From Periconia sp. R9002 (lineage: Eukaryota > Ascomycota > Dothideomycetes > Pleosporales > Periconiaceae): a stretch of DNA of 64,000 bases. Below the pieces are notes generated by a model that was not told the DNA's origin, made no database searches, and saw only the letters and a program-made list of their open reading frames with translations. Shown one piece after another: positions 56,161 to 64,000 of this stretch (within the stretch, counting starts at the first letter, position 1; every line of letters starts with the position of its first letter). The stretch covers positions 667,061-731,060 of the forward strand of contig JAMAHW010000008.1 of assembly GCA_023627715.1 (NCBI GenBank). The letters run 5' to 3'. Both the position numbers and the translations under genes were made by a program.

Positions 56161-58432
56161 ATGACAAGAACTCTTGCTTTCGTCGCGGCAGCGGCTTCGT
56201 TGTTCCACTCGGCCACTTCCCAGTGTACAGCCGCTCCCAGCCAGACATACGATTACATAGTCATTGGGTCCGGGGCTGGCGGTATCCCTGTTGCTGATCG
56301 CCTGAGCGAAGCAGGCCACTCTGTGCTTCTCCTCGAGAAGGGACCGCCGTCGAGCGGGAGATGGAACGGGACTATGAAGCCTGCGTGGTTGCAAGGCACG
56401 AATCTGACGCGATTTGATGTTCCTGGTTTGTTTAATCAGATATGGAGAGATTCGAACGGGGTCGCTTGTGAGGATACTGGTGTTATGGCAGGATGGTGAG
56501 TTTAGAATACCTATGAACCTTTTGGGTTCATCTTGATGTGGATGAATCTGATTTGAGGATCTAGTGTTCTAGGTGGTGGTGTTGCAGTCAACTCAGCTCT
56601 ATGGTGGAAGCCCCCAAGCAGAGACTGGGACGTGAACTTCCCTGACGGATGGAAAAGTGCGGATATGAAAGCATCAGTAGAGAAGGTCTTTGGACGAATC
56701 CCAGGAGTATGTACCCCATGAATCTCACAATACAAAATCGCTGATTCAATATCGTAGACAGACACTCCTTCTCAAGACGGAAAACGCTATAACCAGCAGG
56801 GCTTCGACAGAGTCAGCGAAGGCCTCAATGCAGCAGGCTTCAAGCAAGTCACGCCCAATGTACAGTCTGAAGAAAAGAACATGACCTATGGCCATTCTAC
56901 CTTCTTCATCCAACACGGCGAGCGACACGGCCCGCTGCGCACGTATCTCGAGACGGCAGCTGCGCGTCCCAAGTTCACGTTGTGGACCAACACCATGGCG
57001 AGGAGAGTCGTGAGGACTGGAGGGCGCATCACTGGCGTCCAACTCGACTGCCGGAATGGCGCTGGCCACAACGGGACTGTCAATGTTACGCCCGGAACCG
57101 GTCGTGTGATTGTTTCTGCTGGCACTATGGGCACTGCGAAGGTTCTCTTCCGAAGTGAGTCGCGTCACGCCTAACTGAACGATGTTGTTTTGCTGATTTC
57201 AACAGGCGGTATCGGTCGAACCGAACAACTTAACGTGGTCAAGAACTCTGCGCTCGACGGAGCTACCATGATTTCACAAGACCAGTGGATCGACCTTCCG
57301 GTTGGGTACAACCTGAATGATCACGTTGGAGTAAGTCCAGTCACCCACAATGAAAAATATACAAACTGCTGACCCACCCTACCTACAGACTGACATCCAA
57401 GTCGCGCACCCGGATATCAAATTCTACGACTTCTACGCAGCTTATGACACCCCCATCCAATCCGACGTAAATGCTTACCTAGGTACGAAAAAAAAAACCC
57501 CTATCCCCATCCCCACACTTCGAATGTCTCACAAACAAACACCTAACTAACACTTCTTTAAAACAGCAAACCGCACCGGCATGCTAACGACCGTGGCTCC
57601 CAATCTCGGCCCCATTGTAAGTAGCAGACCAAAAACCTCTCCTACACTCCTTCTCCCACTCCAATCCCCAAAACTAACACCCCCAACCCACAACACCAGA
57701 TATGGACCCAAGTTACACCCTCCGACGGCATAACCCGCTCAATCCAATGGCAAGCCCGCATCGAAGGCCGCACGAGCAGTAACCCTCCCCAATCCCCATC
57801 CTCCAAACACGAGAAACTAACCATATACCACAGCATCCATGACGATAACGCAATACCTAGGCGCAGGCACCATCTCGCGGGGCCGCCTCGACATAACCCC
57901 AACGCTCAACACGCGCGTCATCACGCCGCCGTACCTGCGCAACGCGACGGACCGCGAGGCCGTGATCATGGGCATCGAGTACATGCGCGGCGTGCTCAGC
58001 GGCGTGGCGAATCTGACCTGGGTCACCCCGACGCAGGGGCAGAATACTACGGCGTTTGTGGATAGTGTATGTGGTTTCCCCCTTCCCCCCTTTTCCGTGT
58101 CCTTCTCTTTATATTTCCCGTCATGCGTTCGTATATAAGGTGTCTACATACATTTTTAGAAACTAACCCGTCCCCAAACTCCAAAACAGATCCCAGCCGC
58201 CCTCTCCTCGCGCAACTCAAACCACTGGGTCGGGTCCTGCACGCTGGGCACCAAAGACGGCCGCCAGCCCGGCGGCAACGCCGTCGTCGACCTCGACACC
58301 AAGGTGTACGGCACCGAGAACCTGTTTGTGGTGGATGCGTCGATTTTCCCGGGCATCACGACGGGGAATCCGTCTGCGGCCATTATATCGGTTGCCGAGC
58401 GCGCGGCGGAGCGGATTCTGCAGTTGAAGTAG
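56161..58432 (+). CDS. secreted CDH-like GMC oxidoreductase
   Basis: FAD-dependent GMC enzyme of the cellobiose-dehydrogenase flavodomain type (CAZy AA3-like), 565 aa. Nine exons: 56161-56495, 56565-56706, 56758-57154, 57206-57330, 57389-57482, 57567-57616, 57700-57778, 57834-58066 and 58190-58432. Every join keeps frame. A signal peptide ends near residue 20 ([11 protein letters not shown]). The FAD loop is [20 protein letters not shown] with the following acidic residue in LLLEKG. A second motif is [19 protein letters not shown]. The active-site pair is His497 (SNHWVGSC) and Asn545 (TTGNPSAAI), the His/Asn type. N-glycosylation sites are frequent. No cytochrome or cellulose-binding domain is present. 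It probably oxidises a sugar or oligosaccharide outside the cell; the substrate is not readable from sequence. Confidence 0.9.
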
Positions 58433-58949
58433 GATGAGTGAGGGGGGGGTTTGAAATGTTGATGCTTGTTATCTTTGATTATTTGAATTTGTGCTAATCC
58501 GGCGAGGGAAGTTGGGGGTATAGTTGTTTGTTATAGTGCAGTGATACTACCTTTCTAAAGGCGTATATATTGACAACTCAGGCATGCCACATAACAATTC
58601 ATCGTAGGTGAGGGACATAAACAGTGCCGTGTATGCATCATATTCTTTTTGTATGTTCCCAACAATGCTCTATCTGTGCTGCAGTGACGCTTTAGACATG
58701 TGCCTTACCATTCGCAATTGCAACGCTAGCACGCTTACCATGGCCTAGGTATATCTTCACATTGGTCGGGCCTAAATTTCAGAAAATTCCATCCTGATTC
58801 GCCATAATTTGAAACCGTTGAACGCCCGCAATGCTGGTAGAAAACAACCAACTCCTCAGCCTCATTGCGCTAGTCCACGTGCTAGCCACGTGCGCTACGT
58901 CCGTCCCCAACCAGACATGTGGATGTCCCAACAAAACCAGGGTTCCCCT
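58433..58949. other. convergent intergenic region
   Basis: 517 bp between the 3' ends of the GMC and E2 genes. No gene. Confidence 0.6.
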
Positions 58950-59557
58950 CTATTTTGCGTACCGCTTCACCCAATCCTTGACGTTCTTCTCGAACTCCTT
59001 GCGGTTCTCCTTGTACTCGTTTGCGATGCTGGGCTCGATGGCGTCGTCGATGTTCGGCTCGATCAACAGAGTCTGGATAAGACGGAGCACGGCGACGACC
59101 TTGTTTGGTGGTTTCCACTCGTCCGGGCGGAGGAGGCCAAGGCACATGGAACCCTTGTCGTCGTTGGAGACGTTGGGGTGGTAGATCTTGGTCTTGAAGG
59201 AGACAACGGGGGGCTTGAAAGGGTATTCGTTGGGGAAGTTGATTTCGAGCTTGAAGTGACCACCCTAGAACAGGAAGTAATGTTAGTTCCAACGAAAGCA
59301 ACAGAAAAAGTTTGGGTAAAGCGATGATTTGGAGGAAGAGGATTTACATACAGCGTAGTATGATTGCTCTGGCCCATCGAGAAGAACCTCCCACTTTGTC
59401 ATGTTCTGCTCGTCGAAGTTGATCTTCATGCCTGGAGGGGTATCTGCAAGGCACTCGCCATACTCCTGTGCATTACGTCAGTCGATGATTTCTGAAAAAA
59501 CGGAGGGTTCTGGGAAGAACTGACCTTCATGATCCTCTTCTTTGCACCGGCGCTCAT
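58950..59557 (-). CDS. ubiquitin-conjugating enzyme (E2)
   Basis: 153-aa E2 that carries a ubiquitin-type modifier on a cysteine and passes it to substrate with an E3. Exons are 59557-59525, 59465-59352 and 59264-58950, introns 59 and 87 nt. The UBC core shows FPNEYPFKPPVVSFKTKIYH, with the HPN tripeptide at residues 78-80 and the catalytic Cys90 in GSMCLGLL, ten residues after the Asn as usual. C-terminal helices include KVVAVLRLIQTLLIEPNIDD and EFEKNVKDWVKRYAK. The residues around the core (EINFPNEYPFKPP, KTKIYHPN, WKPPNK) most resemble the UBE2L3/UbcH7 group, but a fungal gene name cannot be fixed by eye. Confidence 0.92.
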
Positions 59558-60987
59558 GTTGGCGGTATGGGAAGTAAGATTAGTGGTGGCTGGCGGGGTT
59601 GTTCTGCTGGGCGCAGAAAGGTAATGCAGAGACTTGTAAGGCAAAAGGCTGAAGGACAAGACTTTGGAGTGAGTGGAAAGTAAGGAAATGAGAGCAAAGA
59701 TGTGAGCTGGGGGTGTGGGGCGGAGGTTGAGTGAAAAGGAAAGGTGAGCAAGGTGGAACGAAGTAAGTCAAGTAGGTAGTGGTGGGGAAGGATGATGACG
59801 AAGAAAGAGTCGAGGTCCTAAAGCTTGCGGCCTAGCACCCGCCTTAGTCGACGGAATATCCAAGTCGCAGCCAATCAAGGCCGTGGCAGCCTAGAGTATC
59901 TTTGGACCACCCTGCGCTAGGAAATATTCCGACATGCTGATGTTTTGTTTGTTTAGGAATCAACATTGGACGATACGAACAAGATACGAACAGCAAGATG
60001 CTGACCGGGGTGGTTGTGGTCGTGGTGGCGGCGGCCTAGGCAATTTGAAAACATGTTCCCATGAGAATTTACCACACCAAAATGCATCTGCTACGTGACA
60101 CTGTTGGGAATCTGCTAAACACCACGTCCCGGTGTCTTTTGTTGGTGAATGGGACGGTACCTAGTTGGGTGTGCCTCTGTGAGCTCTGAGTCACCTGTGA
60201 AAGTGATACGTACGTAGAGGCCGCCCGCATTACCAAGCCAACCGTCCCAAGTAACCACAAACACGTATACACAGATAGATACCTATTTTTTGAGGCGACA
60301 CTCTATACCCGATTAGTGGAGCCAGGTACCTCTACGTACTTGTGTTTATACAATCTTAATAATCAGTCGTATCATTTCTTGCATGCTGGCGCTCCAACAT
60401 GACATCAGTTCATGCGTTGTCGCTTAACAATTCAAGTGTCCAGCTTCATGTTTGATACAGACGCCGTGCCTGGCCAGCCCGCTTGCAGGATCCCTCCCTG
60501 CTTCTGCTTCTGCGTCTGCCAAATGATATCAAGCAATACGGTAAAGAGGCCTGGCGTGGCGTCTGCGCAGAGCTTCTGCCAGCAGCTTCTGCCAGCCATT
60601 GACGAATTAACGTTTCCAAGTCAATCAGCACAGCCCGGGCACGGCCCCCATGTCTAACCAGGCTGCACACACGTCGTGACTTGGCGCCGCCTACTATAAA
60701 AGGACGGCCTCCCCCCACACTTGCCGCCCGCACGCCCTCTCGACAATCCCCCAGAGCCCGACAACTAGCGTGTGCTTATCTTCATTCCTCGTGAAGTGAA
60801 GATATACCACACAAAGCTCCTTGGTCCATTTCGCTGCACTTTCTCTCGCAAAGTCGCAAACAAATAGTCCAGGAGCTTCCCGAGCTCTCCCACCACCACC
60901 ACGCGTCAGCCTAACCTGTCCACTCTTTACCAGTCCCTCTGTCGCTCGCTCCGTCGCTCGTTGAACTGCTCCTCCTCTTCGCCCACC
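59558..60987. other. divergent intergenic region E2/BTB gene
   Basis: 1.4 kb with both promoters. It includes a TATA box at 60695-60702 and a direct 13-bp duplication AGCTTCTGCCAGC near 60571-60597. C/T-rich leader before 60988. No gene. Confidence 0.6.
60695..60702 (+). promoter_or_regulatory. TATA box of the BTB gene
   Basis: TATAAAAG about 286 bp upstream of the BTB start, followed by a long C/T-rich leader. This is the clearest core-promoter element in the window and suggests a regulated gene. Confidence 0.55.
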
Positions 60988-61999
60988 ATGTTCGGCAAAC
61001 GCTCTTTTCAAGGCTCAAAAGACCGTTCGGGCAAGATAACCAAACAGCCGAAGAGGTCGTTCCGCGAGCCCTCATCCCACAAGCACAAGCAAATGCTCGA
61101 CAAGATGGAATCCGTGCGCATGGACAGTCCGATGATGGAGCCCGTCTCCCCTAGCCTGACCGCGGCCATCGTGACCATTGTCGTTGGCACCGACCAGCGA
61201 CTGTTCGCCGCACACGAAGACGTCCTCTCCCACTCGCCATACTTTGCCCAGGTATTGCGGGGCCAGTTCTTCGAATCCACCACCCGACGCATTGACTTGC
61301 CGACGGAGGAGCCCGAAATCTTCTCCTGTGTTCTTGAGTATCTCTACAAGGGTGACTACTACCCGCGCTTGGTCCACGACAAGCGCCGCCAGACCTGGAT
61401 GCTCGAGGGCGCAGTGAGCAGCCCGGACCCAAACAAAGGCGACCGCGTAGCCGCCGTCGAGCCCACCTTTTTCCACTCCGGTGTCAACGACATCATTCTC
61501 CGCGACACAGCCGTCTACTGCGCTGCGGACCGCTACGGCCTCGAAGAGCTCAAGAAGCTCTCTTTGCGCAAGCAGGGCCTGCAGAGCGGGATCGAGGTCG
61601 GCACCATCCTGCGCAGCGCGCGCTATGCGTACGAGAACACACCGGATAGTGACTCGAGGCTACGCGCTCACTACCTTGCACTCATCATCCGTAGCCGCAA
61701 AACCTTCAAGCGTAGCGGAACCATGCAGATGGAGATGGAACTTGGGGGGAAATTGTTCTTTGACTTGTTCGTGGCCATGTGTAACCATGTCGATGATATT
61801 GTGGACGCAAGGTGAGCTCTATTTTCGCCGTGTGACGTACTCTCGTGTGATTTGTTTGCCCTTGACTATTTTTATTGTGTCCATCTCCTAATATTCTCCT
61901 TGTATCGATCCGCTCAACCCATTCCTTGACTCCCCATCAAGATTCGCCGGGCTGATATCAATCCTCCGCAGCAACGCTCGCACTCCCAAGACCATCTAA
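60988..61999 (+). CDS. BTB/POZ domain protein
   Basis: Predicted 293-aa protein from exons 60988-61811 and 61942-61999; the 130-nt intron joins VDA/RFAGLISILRSNARTPKTI. If the intron is not removed, the frame stops one codon after the donor. I start at ATG 60988 (MFGKRSFQGSKDRSGK) in a CACC context. A basic N-terminus of about 60 residues precedes the BTB fold: VTIVVGTDQRLFAAHEDVLS, HSPYFAQVLRGQFFES, RRIDLPTEEPEIFSCVLEYL and YKGDYYP. An insertion (HDKRRQTWMLEGAVSSPDPN) separates this from the last helices (RDTAVYCAADRYGLEELKKL). BTB proteins act as dimerisation or Cullin-3 adaptor modules; the partner here is unknown. Confidence 0.85.
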
Positions 62000-63196
62000 A
62001 AGTTACGCACCGCGTCACTGCTCGTCTTTGAACACGCAAACTCACTCACACGGTCACCCTGTATCTCTACTCTTGCGCGCCAATCCAAATTGACCCCCGC
62101 GCACCTCAACGGACCAGAAAAAGAAAACCCACAAAAAAAAGAACAATTCCCAAAGGACACCGGATTGACTCCTCTCCCCGCACTTAATGATTGTTTTTTT
62201 GACCTCAACCTTTGACAACTTTCGGCGTTTTGACACGGCGTGCCCCCCCATGAGACTGGTGTTCATTTCGGCACGACTTTCTGGTTGCTACTGCTCATCT
62301 CTACTTATTCTCTTACTCCTCTTCTCCCCCTCTCCGTGCCGTAGTCTGTTTGCTTACCCCTTTAATTCCTCTCCCGCCTCCCTCACAAACCCCCTTCACA
62401 TTTCCCTCCCTCTTTGTCTCCACCGACACACCCCCCACTCCCCTCTCCCACAGCAGGAGAGAGTACATGGCAGACCAATGCCGAAACTGCGTTTCCTTTG
62501 TTCTGAATGTGTGGCGTGGAAAGGTGTGTGTTTTTTTTCGGAGGAAAGGGAGAAAGTTTGTTGTTGTATGATTGTGAGAGATGGAGAGATTGCTATTGTT
62601 TGCTTTTTTCTTGGATTTCTTATTCCATCGAAACGTCCCTGGATCGGCTCACAGCAGTTGATCCACCCAAGAACCCTGAGTCAGAAAACGTCCTCGGTGC
62701 TTCAACATCTGTATCAGCGGAAAGGAAAGGGATGAAAGGAAGGGGCGACGGATCTAGGATTTAACAACACCCCCGTGGGGCGTTTGTTTCTTACCCATAA
62801 TGATCCTCTCTCTCCCTATCTTTCCCAACCTTTTCAACGTACGGATCGTCGGCCTGAGGAGACTGTACAGACAGGGGTTTGACAATTTGAAACGGACGTT
62901 TTTGAAGGAACAAAGAATGAAAAGGGGAAAGAATCTGTTCGCTGAGATCGCTTGGAGGTTGGAGGCTGTTTAGCGGCTGACAAGAGTTCAAAGTAGTTGA
63001 GTTTGTTGGTTTTGAACGTATAAAACAGGTCGCCGCTATATTCTTTTGCTGTTGTTGCTTTTTTTGTTGAGTGATGTGATGTTGGTGAACTGCCTTGTTA
63101 CCTGTGGATGTGTTTTTCTGTTACTTTTCTCCTCAGTCCATTCATACATCTTGAAATGACATCCTACACAAGCCTAAACGAACCGAACCATTCTCC

Positions 63197-63198
<2 letters not shown>

Positions 63199-63229
<31 letters not shown>
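63199..63229 (+). repeat. A31 homopolymer
   Basis: Thirty-one consecutive A on the plus strand, in non-coding DNA with no recognisable element attached upstream. Confidence 0.9.
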
Positions 63230-63232
<3 letters not shown>

Positions 63233-63510
63233 AGGCCAGCCAAGTGCAACACCGTAATCGACCGACTCAGTACATTGGAATCCGATTCTTATTCCAATAA
63301 CCTCAAATGAACAATACCATATATACCAACACACTTAATTCACGAACGAACTCACCAAATACATATGTATATTCAAACCCTCAATCTATCCACACACTCC
63401 TCTACCACTAAAAACCGCAATACCATCACACTTCACCATCACCCACAGCAACCCACCTACTTACCCCTCGCCTGCCTGCCTGTCTCCCCGCTCGATCACA
63501 TATATACGCA

Positions 63511-63528
63511 TGTACGTACGTACGTACA
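63511..63528. repeat. 18-bp GTAC palindrome
   Basis: TGTACGTACGTACGTACA equals its own reverse complement. A simple tandem repeat able to form a cruciform. Confidence 0.85.
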
Positions 63529-64000
63529 ACCACCATCCCCTACACACCCCTCCCTCCCCTACCACGACCGATTTAACCCATTAACCCTGAATCCAGGCCA
63601 ACCATCCTCCACCCCACTCAAAACAAGCTACAAACCTTCAAACCTCCGAAAGAAACCGCATGGGGACAAAATAAACACCTACCGTACCTACTTACCTACT
63701 TTACCTACCAACGAATCAATCTCGATATCAGACCCGTTCCAGCAATCTCATTGCATGAAAACTTTGTGTATGCGTGCGTGTATGTGTGCGTGCGTGCGGT
63801 AAAGCATGAGAAGTATAAATGTATGAAGTTTTTGAATAGGACAATCTACATACATGTACCTAAACACATTTCTCCTACTCCTCCTCCTACCACTTTACGA
63901 ACGTACAGCACTTACATAACTCTATCATGCATACATGCCAGACAAACCACCTACCCCCTCCTTTCACTCCCCCTTGTAACTCCCACTCCAATCCCTCTCA

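Larger units (their letters stand above)
62000..64000. other. right-edge intergenic region
   Basis: 2 kb after the BTB gene to the window edge. It contains an A31 run (63199-63229), a perfect 18-bp palindrome of GTAC units (63511-63528) and C/A- and T/A-rich tracts. No ORF with coding character. Confidence 0.55.

Noticed and set aside
48236..58432. Possible secondary-metabolite cluster (EthD protein plus GMC oxidoreductase)
   Set aside because: No polyketide synthase, peptide synthetase, terpene cyclase, transporter or regulator between them; housekeeping genes intervene.

Overview
The window is nuclear DNA of a filamentous ascomycete (Pezizomycotina). The evidence is many short introns of about 49-87 nt with GT..AG ends, closely spaced genes on both strands, and a gene set typical of that group: a Zn2Cys6 regulator, Atg11, eIF3l (absent from baker's yeast), a secreted GMC oxidoreductase and a terminal uridylyltransferase. 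The intron style, the TACCTACC-rich intergenic DNA and several unnamed but conserved-looking proteins suggest Dothideomycetes, perhaps Pleosporales; that placement is inference. I see no prokaryotic operon, CRISPR array, virus or intact transposon.

Layout. 1-6.5 kb: 3' end of UTP21 (U3 snoRNP), a four-exon Zn2Cys6 regulator, a CCDC174-like protein and homoserine dehydrogenase HOM6. 6.5-9.8 kb: gene-free DNA with a degenerate direct and inverted repeat family built on AAGCTT boxes. 9.8-17 kb: a 200-aa Cys-rich conserved-looking protein, then about 6.6 kb without a supportable gene. 17-22.7 kb: a 138-aa unknown ORF 49 nt behind ATG11, ATG11 itself (1350 aa), and a divergent CENP-H homologue. 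22.7-31 kb: NHP6-type HMG protein, a truncated intron-bearing tRNA-Gly(CCC), signal peptidase SEC11, and a 400-aa PWWP-UIM-BTB protein. 31-40 kb: Cid1-type terminal nucleotidyltransferase, divergent TFIIF alpha (TFG1), an MFS transporter, HGH1. 41-47 kb: three unnamed proteins (744, 528 and 210 aa). 48-55 kb: EthD-domain protein, eIF3l, a 298-aa coiled-coil protein and a doubtful 124-aa ORF. 56-62 kb: a nine-exon secreted CDH-like GMC oxidoreductase, a ubiquitin-conjugating enzyme, and a BTB-domain protein with an obvious TATA box.

Most genes are housekeeping (ribosome biogenesis, transcription, translation, autophagy, kinetochore, secretion, ubiquitin). They do not form one pathway or a biosynthetic cluster. 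The less ordinary items are the PWWP-UIM-BTB architecture, the nucleotidyltransferase whose catalytic domain is split by a long insertion, the neighbouring orphan genes with a decapeptide repeat, the AAGCTT repeat cluster, the truncated tRNA and two stop-free introns of 3n length. Exon joins were derived by hand from splice signals, reading-frame continuity and expected family sequence; they are not supported by transcripts.
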